From contig DHVJ01000058.1 of assembly GCA_002412595.1 (NCBI GenBank), forward strand, positions 1 to 29,325: a stretch of DNA of 29,325 nucleotides, given 5' to 3'. A program made the position numbers and the translations under genes. Of the stretch, positions 22,472 through 29,325 are shown piece after piece. The stretch comes from Anaerolineaceae bacterium UBA5211. Its GTDB lineage: Bacteria; Chloroflexota; Anaerolineae; Anaerolineales; Anaerolineaceae. Within the stretch, counting starts at the first letter, position 1; the number at the start of each line of letters is the position of its first letter. The notes beneath the pieces were generated by a model. The model had not been told where the DNA came from. It worked only from the letters and a program-made list of their open reading frames with translations, and ran no database searches.

Positions 22472-23761
22472 TTAGTCCTTTTTCTCTAAAACTGTGACAC
22501 CGAAGTTTGGTCCACCACCTAAAGCATGACACACTGACACTTTGGGGGGATTTTTCATTTGACGATCTCCGCACTCACCTCTCATCTGCATAAAGGCTTC
22601 ACCTATTTCGGCGATACCGGAGGTCGGACCAACATTTCCCATCGAAGAACACCCACCACCTGTGTTAATCGGTTTGTCACCATCAAAGGCAGTCCGCCCT
22701 TCAAGAACAGCCTTCCAGGCTTCTCCAGGAGCAAAATATCCTGCCATCTCGGATACGGTGATATGCGTATGCGTACAACAATCATGCAGGCCTAAATATT
22801 CAATGTCTTTGGGATTTATCCCAGACATCTTGTAAGCTTGGTCAAATGCTGCCATCTCTGAGGATAGATTAATCGAATCAGGCTCATAATAATATCCGGC
22901 TGCATGTCCCACGCCAGTCAACTCTATGGGATTCTTACTGTACTTCTTTGCTTTGTCCGATGCGCACAATACGAGAGCTGAAGCGCCATCTGCCATTTTT
23001 GCCATCTGTAAAGAGCGAAGCGGCCAGCATACAAAAGGATTGTATTTGGACTTCAGATATTCTTGTTCACTGGAAAAACCAGCATTTTTTGCTTCGACAG
23101 AGATTTCTTCACGCAACCATGCCCGCGGGTTTTTGGCTGCATTGCGCCTATTGTTGACAACGGTAGCATTTAAGGCATCATCCAATTGATCGGGAGTCAG
23201 ACCATACTTCTTGGCATACGCCTGCATCGGAAATGCATACATTGATGAAGACACATCAAAATCGATGGGAAGAACGTATGCTTGGTCGAAACCATAAGTC
23301 ACAAAATCTTGCCATATATTACGATCTAGCGGAACGCGTACCGCCGGTTGTTTACGATACTCCTCCAGATCATCATCCACAACGCTGTTGAAGATTTCAG
23401 TTCCTACCAGCAATACAATATCGTCCATTCCCGAAGCGATCATTGACCCTGCCATCCTAAGACCAGCAGCGCCGCTTGCACAGGCGGTCTCAAATGTGAT
23501 GGACGGTTTTGTCTTTATACCAAGCCATTCGGCCATCACTGTATTAAGTGAGTGCGCCTTAATGGTCTCGGACTGAAAGTTGGCTACTGCCAGTGAATCA
23601 ACATCATTAGGCGTTATTCCAGCATTTTGTAACGCCTCTAACGCGGCCCAAGAGATAAGATCCTGATAGGTCATGCCTTTAATCGCAGGAGTCTCCAATA
23701 CGTTTCCGAAGGGAGTATAAGCCGCACCAATAATTGACACTCCTCGTGCCCATTTACCCAT
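22472..23761 (-). CDS. SCP2/SCP-x-type thiolase-like enzyme
   Basis: 429 residues, thiolase fold. Active-site Cys94 is in 'TFETACASGAAGLRMA'. The SCP2-type His motif is 'YLGLHDCCTHTHITVSEMAG' (H326), and the C-terminal Cys411 is in 'VSVCHALGGGPNFGVTVLE'. The position where thiolases read G-H-P-x-G reads G-N-V-G-P (375-379), so that His is Asn. The DUF35 gene follows immediately. Enzymes of this pair cleave or form C-C bonds beside a CoA thioester: thiolysis, Claisen condensation, acyl transfer, or retro-aldol in the Ltp2 group. With pta-ackA downstream, acetyl-CoA is a reasonable product (inference). ATG 23761 has AGGAG just ahead. Confidence 0.9.
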   Translation of the reverse strand: MGKWARGVSIIGAAYTPFGNVLETPAIKGMTYQDLISWAALEALQNAGITPNDVDSLAVANFQSETIKAHSLNTVMAEWLGIKTKPSITFETACASGAAGLRMAGSMIASGMDDIVLLVGTEIFNSVVDDDLEEYRKQPAVRVPLDRNIWQDFVTYGFDQAYVLPIDFDVSSSMYAFPMQAYAKKYGLTPDQLDDALNATVVNNRRNAAKNPRAWLREEISVEAKNAGFSSEQEYLKSKYNPFVCWPLRSLQMAKMADGASALVLCASDKAKKYSKNPIELTGVGHAAGYYYEPDSINLSSEMAAFDQAYKMSGINPKDIEYLGLHDCCTHTHITVSEMAGYFAPGEAWKAVLEGRTAFDGDKPINTGGGCSSMGNVGPTSGIAEIGEAFMQMRGECGDRQMKNPPKVSVCHALGGGPNFGVTVLEKKD

Positions 23762-24148
23762 TTTTTCTCCTTATTCTTGATTACTACTTTTTTTATTTTT
23801 TAAAAGCCAAACGTTTCTGTATTTTGTTTTCTTTTTGCGAAATTCTTTTTTCTCCCTTCTAAAGTCTGCTGTATCTATTTTTTCAACAGAATAAGTAAAA
23901 CTTTACTGAATGAGTAGAACGCTCTATCCGCAGCCAATTCCAAATGCCAAGCTTTCTCTGGCTGACAAACAGTGCCGCTAATTGTTTGACAAAAAGATTT
24001 CTGTTACCATAGCAGGGACAATATCCACGTAAAGTGGAATATAAAGCAAAAAATTGGACATAACATGCTATAAAAATAAAATATCACCTTTGGGTTTACA
24101 AAAGAACAGGTAAATTCCTGGGCGTTACCAAGGTGTTTACCTGGGGTT
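23762..24148 (-). promoter_or_regulatory. Long AT-rich upstream region of the thiolase operon
   Basis: About 390 bp without a gene, strongly A/T-rich and purine-rich on the coding side near the start. A possible promoter on the (-) strand is TTGAAA (23886-23881) with a 17-nt spacer and TTTAGA (23863-23858); the -10 is poor. An inverted repeat, caggtaaa (24107-24114)/tttacctg (24136-24143) with a partly paired interior, lies at the far end and could be a regulator site. Confidence 0.4.
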
Positions 24149-24178
24149 AAAAAGAGCTCTGCTGATGAAGCAGAGCTC
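24149..24178 (-). terminator. Terminator after the response-regulator gene
   Basis: On the (-) strand a 10-bp stem gagctctgct/agcagagctc (plus-strand 24154-24163/24169-24178) with a 5-nt loop is followed by TTTTT. It ends the kinase/regulator operon. Confidence 0.88.
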
Positions 24179-24189
24179 AGGTTTTCTCA

Positions 24190-24840
24190 CTATTCTTCGT
24201 CAATCAGATTATGCTGCAGGGCATAGCGTACTAGCTCTGCAACGCTGTGTACATTTAACTTACTCATCAAGTTGGTACGGTGCCATTCCACCGTCTTTAC
24301 GCTCAGAGTGAGCGTCATCGCGATTTGTGAATTGGTTTTACCAAGCGCAATGTAATTAAGAATCTCTTGTTCCCTGGGGGTAAGAGACTCAGTTGCTATG
24401 GCCGCAGGCTCTGCCTGTTGACGGATTTGTTCTGCTATCGTAGAGGCAACATTAGGTTGTAGAAAGGTTTCACCCCGGCTTACTGTCCTCAAAGCAGTGA
24501 TCAGGTCGGTCCCCAACGCACGTTTAGTCACGTATCCAGACGCGCCAGCTTGTAATATTGGCTGAATATAACGCCAATCATCATACTGGGTAAGAACGAG
24601 AACGTGAACCTCTGGATGTGTTTGATGGATCAAACGGGTGGCTTCGATACCACCCATGACTGGCATCGCAACATCCATAACAACCACAGCAGGTGACAGT
24701 TCATCTATGCGACTTAATGCTTCAACTCCATTCTGTGCTTCACCAACTACTTCCATGTCATCGTAGTAACATAAAAGAGCGCGTAAGCCCTCACGCAGAA
24801 TAGCATGATCGTCAACCAGGAGTATGCGTATTTTTGGCAT
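24190..24840 (-). CDS. NarL/LuxR-type response regulator
   Basis: 216 residues. The receiver domain (1-120) starts 'MPKIRILLVDDHAILREGLR' (acidic pair D10-D11). The phospho-acceptor Asp is in 'PAVVVMDVAMPVMGG', and the switch Thr and Lys are in 'VLVLTQYDD' and 'GYVTKRALG'. The C-terminal LuxR helix-turn-helix has 'LTPREQEILNYIALGKTNSQ' and 'LSVKTVEWHRTNLMSKLNVH'. The start at 24838-24840 is taken because GAGGAAA lies just ahead and the receiver begins there; a longer frame overlaps the kinase gene. It forms a two-component pair with the kinase 10 bp upstream. A likely target is the thiolase operon directly downstream on the same strand (inference). Confidence 0.94.
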   Translation of the reverse strand: MPKIRILLVDDHAILREGLRALLCYYDDMEVVGEAQNGVEALSRIDELSPAVVVMDVAMPVMGGIEATRLIHQTHPEVHVLVLTQYDDWRYIQPILQAGASGYVTKRALGTDLITALRTVSRGETFLQPNVASTIAEQIRQQAEPAAIATESLTPREQEILNYIALGKTNSQIAMTLTLSVKTVEWHRTNLMSKLNVHSVAELVRYALQHNLIDEE

Positions 24841-24850
24841 CTTATTTCCT

Positions 24851-26971
24851 CTAAGGCATAGGCACACGTACAGTAATGGTAGTACCTTTGCCAGGTGCTG
24901 TCTGTAAATCGAATTCGCCTTCAAGGATACGAATCCGCTCCTGGATACCCCACAAGCCAAGAGCTTTACCCAACGAATTAGGCGAGTGTATTATCTGGGG
25001 ATCAAATCCCTGACCATTGTCAGCTATTTGTAAGATCAAATTATTATCTTGAAGGTCCAGGTGCACTGATACTACTGAAGCGTGCGCATGACGAATGATA
25101 TTAGTGATCGCTTCCTGAACTATGCGGAAGAGAGCAGTTTCCATGCTAGATGGCAATCGATTCTCTAAAGCATTTCCCTCCAAATTCAAGACGATACCCA
25201 AGGGTTTGAGCCTTTGTTCGCCGTACCAAGCGATGGCAGGCACCAACCCTAGATCATCCAGTAAAGAGGGCCGCAGATCAGTAATGATGCGCTGAATATC
25301 CTTCAACAATCCCTCTGTGATCGATTTAGTCGCACTCAAACGGCTGGCTACCTCCCGAGGGTTGGCAGTTAGTGCCAGATTGGTAGTGTCGAGACCGACC
25401 ATCAGAGCAGTAAGGGCCTGGCTAGTTTCATCATGCAATTCCCGGGCGATTCGTTTACGCTCTTCTTCTTGGGCAGCAATGACATGCTGGATCAGGTTAG
25501 TACGAGCCGCCTCCTCCTTCACGAATTCAAGGGCAAAGACTATAGAAGCTTGCTCAACCGTTGAATATTTTTGCTCATTTAAGGGCGGATCAGCTTCCAG
25601 CACAGATACATAACCCACAAGTTCCTCACCTGCCACAATGGGCACAATGATGCGGGAATGATGGTTCCCTAGTGGCGGGTTTTGCGGTACGCGAAGACTA
25701 TGCCGTGTATTCTGCAATACCTCCAGGCTTTCGCGTAATTCTGGATTATGCCAGAAATTGATAGAAGAATCCTGAAAGGGTTGAATTTCAGTCCGGTCTG
25801 CTTCTGGGACGCCATGGAAAGACAGACAGAGTGTGCGGAACCGGCTGTTCTCTACGAGAATAGGACATTGAACAAGGTCCGAAAGCGTATCGGCAATTCC
25901 CTGCAAACCCTGGTTATCAAGAACCAAATTCAGAAGCCGTTCGTTGGTGGTTATCCCTGTCCTTAGCGATTCGGCTGAAGCTTTCTGCTCGTCATAAAGA
26001 CGGGCATTTTCTATAGCAATAGCTGCTTGAGTCCCCAAAGATTGCAAAAGTTCAAGGTGAGACTGATTAAAAGCGGCCTCATGGCGACTTGCGGCATATA
26101 ATACCCCTACCAACCCCCTCCGAGTGCTCATGGGCACGCAGAGAGATGAAATGATATCCTCTGTAGCCACCAGTTCAGGAATACCAGGTGGTTTTGGCCA
26201 TTTACCTTGCGGATAATTATTCACGATCACTGGCATTCCTGTGACCGCTACAGTACCACCTACTCCCTCACCGTATTTATGGGTCAAACTCCTTAAAGCA
26301 TCGCCTCGTGTACCATGCGTTACACGGACGCGAATCATCTGAGCATCAGCGTCAGCAAGTGCAAGATAACTGATTTCTGCATTAAGAAGATTACATGCCA
26401 TTTCAACAATTACCTCAAGTACCTGGTCGATATCCCGGAGTTGAGAGACCTCGGTGCTGATCTTGTATAAAGCTTCCGTTTCGTGATGATAGTAAAGATT
26501 CTCGGCAGAGAGAAATAGATTTTCTTTCGTCAGGATGATATTTTGTGCCAGAGTGTGTAGAACCAGCTCAGCGGTTTCGCTAATAGTGTTTTCAGCATGT
26601 GTGGCAACCAGCCAAATTCCTAACAGCTTGCCGTTCTCTAGAAGTGGAACGAGAAGTCCGTTATCTAATTCCAGACTTTCAAGGATTCCGCCCAATTCTC
26701 GGTCCGTGCATGAGTCCCCCCTATTCCACCTGATTGAGGGTTTATCATCTTGTAAAGCCTCTATAGCCGTACCCTTTACATCGATCACTATATGTCTCGC
26801 TTCGCACCCATAAGATACGGCCACCGTGAATTTCTTACCAACCGGAAGGAAAATGATGCTGGCATCCACGTGAAGTAGATCACCTGCCTGGCGAGCAGCA
26901 TTTCTTAAAACGGACATCATACTCTGATCAGAGGTTATGCTTTCAAAGCTTCCACGCTGTTCCTCAGACAT
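24851..26971 (-). CDS. Multi-GAF sensor histidine kinase (NarX/DesK-like, HisKA_3)
   Basis: 706 residues, no membrane helix, so a cytoplasmic sensor. An N-terminal GAF-like domain spans about 15-150 and a second GAF about 165-325 ('EALYKISTEVSQLRDIDQVL' to 'QAAIAIENARLYDEQ'). A third region (about 345-480, 'LLNLVLDNQGLQGIADTLSD') resembles the N-terminal sensor of PucR/CdaR-type regulators. Then comes HisKA_3 with His513 in 'QEEERKRIARELHDETSQAL', and the ATPase with N-box 'FRIVQEAITNIIRHAHA' (615-631) and 'IADNGQGFD' (D651). The ligand is unknown. AAGGAAA precedes the ATG. Its stop lies 10 bp before the response-regulator start. Confidence 0.93.
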   Translation of the reverse strand: MSEEQRGSFESITSDQSMMSVLRNAARQAGDLLHVDASIIFLPVGKKFTVAVSYGCEARHIVIDVKGTAIEALQDDKPSIRWNRGDSCTDRELGGILESLELDNGLLVPLLENGKLLGIWLVATHAENTISETAELVLHTLAQNIILTKENLFLSAENLYYHHETEALYKISTEVSQLRDIDQVLEVIVEMACNLLNAEISYLALADADAQMIRVRVTHGTRGDALRSLTHKYGEGVGGTVAVTGMPVIVNNYPQGKWPKPPGIPELVATEDIISSLCVPMSTRRGLVGVLYAASRHEAAFNQSHLELLQSLGTQAAIAIENARLYDEQKASAESLRTGITTNERLLNLVLDNQGLQGIADTLSDLVQCPILVENSRFRTLCLSFHGVPEADRTEIQPFQDSSINFWHNPELRESLEVLQNTRHSLRVPQNPPLGNHHSRIIVPIVAGEELVGYVSVLEADPPLNEQKYSTVEQASIVFALEFVKEEAARTNLIQHVIAAQEEERKRIARELHDETSQALTALMVGLDTTNLALTANPREVASRLSATKSITEGLLKDIQRIITDLRPSLLDDLGLVPAIAWYGEQRLKPLGIVLNLEGNALENRLPSSMETALFRIVQEAITNIIRHAHASVVSVHLDLQDNNLILQIADNGQGFDPQIIHSPNSLGKALGLWGIQERIRILEGEFDLQTAPGKGTTITVRVPMP

Positions 26972-27129
26972 ATATTTTCCTTAGCGACTCAACCTTATTA
27001 TGTGCCTACAAAATTCTTCTCCAACCAAAAAGTTGTGAGGTATCTTGCACGTTACCGGCGTTATTCGAGTTATTTAAGCTGCTTTTCTTAGCTATCTCAC
27101 TTATCTCTTATCTAAACTTTTTCTTGCGT

Positions 27130-27176
27130 CAAGCTGCTCTGACACGCTCATTATAACAAGGCGTGCTTGCAGCTTG
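27130..27176. repeat. Imperfect inverted repeat downstream of fetB
   Basis: Outer arms caagctgc/gcagcttg (27130-27137/27169-27176) and inner arms cacgc/gcgtg enclose a 13-nt loop. No T-run follows on either strand, so it is not a clear terminator. The rest of the 250-bp gap to the kinase gene (26972-27221) shows no gene. Confidence 0.5.
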
Positions 27177-27221
27177 CTTCACTTAAACATCCAGAGGTCT
27201 TTTTGGGGAATCCCGCACCGA

Positions 27222-28043
27222 TCAGGAATTATTTTTCTTATCGGAATTCCCGTTCTGTTGAGCAGAAACGATCAGTAATTGTTCCGCGGGCGAGAAGACC
27301 TGCTTTTGGATGAATGCCATGGTGATCATGGCAGATAACCCGGCGGTGGCGAAGATCATGCCCATCACTACGAACTGGTAAATGGCAGCATAAACCGGGT
27401 CGGAACCGGCCAGGATCATACCAGTCATCAAGCCCGGAATCCAGACAATCCCTAATGTACGCAATGCATCAATCCTCGGGATCAAGCTGGCCTGGATGGC
27501 AGCCTGCACGTAAGGTCTGACTGTCTCTTCCGGCGAAGCACCCAATGAGAGGGCCGTTTCGATCAGCCCGATGTGCGCAGTGATTTCAGCTTTGAAGCGG
27601 TTCAGCGCCAGGGCATTCGAGTTCATAGCAGCTGAAATGACCATGCTGCCGACCGGCACCAAGGACATAATTTTGTATTCAATTACGCCCAACCAGCTCA
27701 TCACACCAATCACGATGCCGGAAGCGAGTGCGATGCCATAAAAAGATGCGTTAAAAGCACCATTCACACCCTGTGCCCGGCGGGCAGCCGTTCTGCCGGC
27801 CGCGAAGAACATCCCCAGTAAAATAGGGATCCCCACCCAGTTTGGGCTTTTCAGCAGCGCCAGTAAAACAGAACCGACGGCTGTGATCTGCACAATGCCG
27901 CGCAGCAGGCTGACGATCACTTCCTTTTCGATGTGGATACCGCGCCGGTTGGCAATCAATACCACCACTAACGCCAGCGTAAACGCTATCGCAGCTTGAA
28001 CAAGGCCTAAAACAATTTGATTGCTGAAGAGGTTATTTAACAT
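27222..28043 (-). CDS. fetB: FetB-type ABC transporter permease (UPF0014)
   Basis: 273 residues with about seven membrane helices (the first near 10-30). Conserved stretches are 'LLRGIVQITAVGSVLLALL', 'IMSLVPVGSMVISAAMNSNA', 'RFKAEITAHIGLIETALSLG' and 'LRTLGIVWIPGLMTGMILAG', characteristic of the UPF0014/FetB family. In E. coli FetAB exports iron and protects against oxidative stress; that role is the best analogy here. The C-terminus is an Asn/Lys/Ser tail. Its start lies 11 bp inside the end of the ATPase gene, so the two are translationally coupled. Confidence 0.92.
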   Translation of the reverse strand: MLNNLFSNQIVLGLVQAAIAFTLALVVVLIANRRGIHIEKEVIVSLLRGIVQITAVGSVLLALLKSPNWVGIPILLGMFFAAGRTAARRAQGVNGAFNASFYGIALASGIVIGVMSWLGVIEYKIMSLVPVGSMVISAAMNSNALALNRFKAEITAHIGLIETALSLGASPEETVRPYVQAAIQASLIPRIDALRTLGIVWIPGLMTGMILAGSDPVYAAIYQFVVMGMIFATAGLSAMITMAFIQKQVFSPAEQLLIVSAQQNGNSDKKNNS

Positions 28044-28734
28044 GGAGGATTTCCTCTACTTTCCCGTAACGTTGGATCCTGCCCTGCTCCAGCACCAGGG
28101 CCTTATCGGCTAAACGCCCGGCTTGTTCCATATCATGGGTGACAATAATGAATGTCAACTCCTGACGCTGGGCAATGCCGCACACCAGTTTTTCCACCTG
28201 CTGGCGGGATTCCTCATCCAGCGAGGAGGTAGGCTCGTCCATCAACAATATCTCAGGGGAATTGGCCAGCGTGCGCGCGATAGACACGCGCTGCGCTTCG
28301 CCGCCGGACAGATTAGCCACATCGCGCGCGGCAAAGTCCGGCAGGTCCACGTTGGCCAGCAGTTCCGCGATGGCCTCGTCGGAAATAGTCTCCCCTCTCT
28401 GGGCGGGACCAAAGCGCAGGTTGTCGGCCACCATTCCGGGGAAGAGATAGGGCTGCTGCAGGATCAAGCCAATCTTGCGGCGCAGCTCGCGCGGTGGAAT
28501 TTCCTTATAATCCTGGCCACCAAAGTACACTGTTCCGCGGCTGGGTTCAAGCAAGCGATTGAGCAGCCTTAACAGGGTTGATTTTCCGCTGCCGCTGCTG
28601 CCTACGATAGCTAAATGTTCCCCTCTGGATAAGTCGAAGGAAATATCCTTCAGGATAGTCTTACCGTCCGATTCGTAACCCAAATTCTCAACCCGCAAAA
28701 TAACCGCCGAGTCTTGGGTTGGTGCTAGGTTCAT
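28033..28734 (-). CDS. fetA: FetA-type ABC transporter ATP-binding protein
   Basis: 233 residues. Walker A is 'AIVGSSGSGKSTLLRLLNRL', the Q-loop 'GLILQQPYLFPG', the signature 'NLSGGEAQRVSIARTLANSP', Walker B 'ILLMDEPTSSLDEESRQQ', and the switch His is in 'FIIVTHDMEQAGRLADKALV'. ATG 28732-28734 is preferred to a TTG four codons upstream because TTGGAG then falls at ribosome-binding distance. It pairs with the overlapping FetB permease, giving an exporter that is probably for iron or another metal. It is divergent from the aldolase gene. Confidence 0.92.
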   Translation of the reverse strand: MNLAPTQDSAVILRVENLGYESDGKTILKDISFDLSRGEHLAIVGSSGSGKSTLLRLLNRLLEPSRGTVYFGGQDYKEIPPRELRRKIGLILQQPYLFPGMVADNLRFGPAQRGETISDEAIAELLANVDLPDFAARDVANLSGGEAQRVSIARTLANSPEILLMDEPTSSLDEESRQQVEKLVCGIAQRQELTFIIVTHDMEQAGRLADKALVLEQGRIQRYGKVEEILHVK

Positions 28735-28899
28735 AAATTTCTCCAATAGATCTTCTTATTATTCAGGTCCAAGGCAGTGTAAACGTCAAGAGGTTTATTT
28801 TACCCCCAGCCGGAAAATCGCCCTGGCTTTTTACCCCATTAGAAAGCGGTATTTCGTTTTTCTTACACGAATCTATCAATTCCAACCAGCGAACCTATC

Positions 28900-28905
28900 T
28901 ATAAT
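28900..28905 (+). promoter_or_regulatory. Candidate -10 box for the aldolase gene
   Basis: A perfect TATAAT 52 bp before the start codon, in the 220-bp divergent gap. The -35 region (about 28877-28882) is poor. Confidence 0.5.
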
Positions 28906-28957
28906 TAAAATGAAATTAAATGTCGAATTTTTCAACGAAGGCGAAAGGATGTTGATT

Positions 28958-29325
28958 ATGAATACAAAACAAACGGAACGCATGCATTCGGACAAGGGCT
29001 TTATCGCGGCATTGGACCAAAGCGGCGGCAGCACACCGAAAGCCCTGCTTAGCTATGGCATCCAGGAAGACAGCTATTCAAATGACGACGAAATGTTTGA
29101 CCTGGTGCACGAAATGCGAACACGCATTATAACCAGCCCCGCATTTACTTCTGATCACATTTTAGGCGCGATCTTGTTTAAGAACACCATGAACCGCAGC
29201 GTGATGGGACAGCCCACTGCCGATTATCTATGGGAGAAAAAAGGCATCGTACCCATCTTAAAGGTCGATGAAGGCCTGGCCGGAATGGAAGACGGTGTGC
29301 AATTGATGAAACCCTTCACCGACCT
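28958..29325 (+). CDS. Fructose-bisphosphate aldolase, class I (5' part, cut by window end)
   Basis: The first 122 codons are present; the gene continues past the window. The text 'DKGFIAALDQSGGSTPKALL', 'NDDEMFDLVHEMRTRIITSP' and 'TADYLWEKKGIVPILKVDEG' matches the COG3588-type class I aldolase, which cleaves fructose 1,6-bisphosphate through a Lys Schiff base; KVDEG is the 'LKVDKG' stretch of the family. ATG 28958 is preferred to the in-frame ATG 28949 because AAAGGA at 28944-28949 is then 8 nt away. Schiff-base and C-terminal parts lie outside the window. Confidence 0.93.
   Translation, partial: MNTKQTERMHSDKGFIAALDQSGGSTPKALLSYGIQEDSYSNDDEMFDLVHEMRTRIITSPAFTSDHILGAILFKNTMNRSVMGQPTADYLWEKKGIVPILKVDEGLAGMEDGVQLMKPFTD

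Overview
The window looks like part of a fermentative bacterial chromosome, most likely from Chloroflexota (Anaerolineae-like). This rests on gene content and style, not on a marker gene: GH13_18 phosphorylase/ABC cassettes, Pta-AckA, GAF histidine kinases, an AIM24 protein, and intergenic repeats of the 'gtcattctgagc-gaacgaag' and 'gagattgc...ctcgc.atgaca' type. Base composition is mosaic: about 55-60% GC in the sugar operon, lower in the thiolase/Pta/AckA block, and roughly one third GC in one isolated gene at 10807-13050.

Layout. (1) 1-900: 3' end of a tRNA with its terminator, then about 800 bp of repeat-rich non-coding DNA with a duplicated block of about 170-180 bp. (2) 911-3097 (+): a PadR regulator on a strong promoter that overlaps its start codon, a DUF5320 protein, a NifX-like protein and a COG0731-type radical SAM protein. 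(3) 3094-10706 (-): one operon, lacI - binding lipoprotein - two permeases - GT4 glycosyltransferase - GH13_18 phosphorylase. It is driven from a promoter carrying two identical 14-bp LacI-type palindromes. No transport ATPase is present, so a shared one must serve. It probably takes up and phosphorolyses an alpha-glucoside such as glucosylglycerate. (4) 10807-13050 (+): an AT-rich solitary gene for a membrane-anchored HerA/DUF87 ATPase, followed by about 600 bp of gene debris. (5) 13670-16787 (+): an AIM24 protein, then an ECF sigma factor with an overlapping membrane protein, probably its anti-sigma factor. (6) 16788-17570: three consecutive hairpins, a repeat copy, terminators and a nucleoside-hydrolase remnant.

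(7) 17577-23761 (-) is the most unusual block. In transcription order it holds an SCP2-type thiolase, a DUF35 zinc-ribbon/OB-fold partner, an SDR whose catalytic Lys is Glu, phosphate acetyltransferase, acetate kinase, an acyl carrier protein with K-S-M instead of D-S-L, a frameshifted small gene, and holo-ACP synthase. Overlapping stops and starts tie pta-ackA-ACP and small gene-acpS together. The set could release acetyl units by C-C cleavage and bank them as ATP through acetyl phosphate, with a dedicated ACP/AcpS pair. The substrate cannot be read from sequence. (8) 24190-26971 (-): a GAF-domain histidine kinase and NarL-type response regulator just upstream, plausible controllers of block 7. 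(9) 27222-28734 (-): FetA/FetB-type ABC exporter. (10) 28958-end (+): 5' part of a class I fructose-bisphosphate aldolase.
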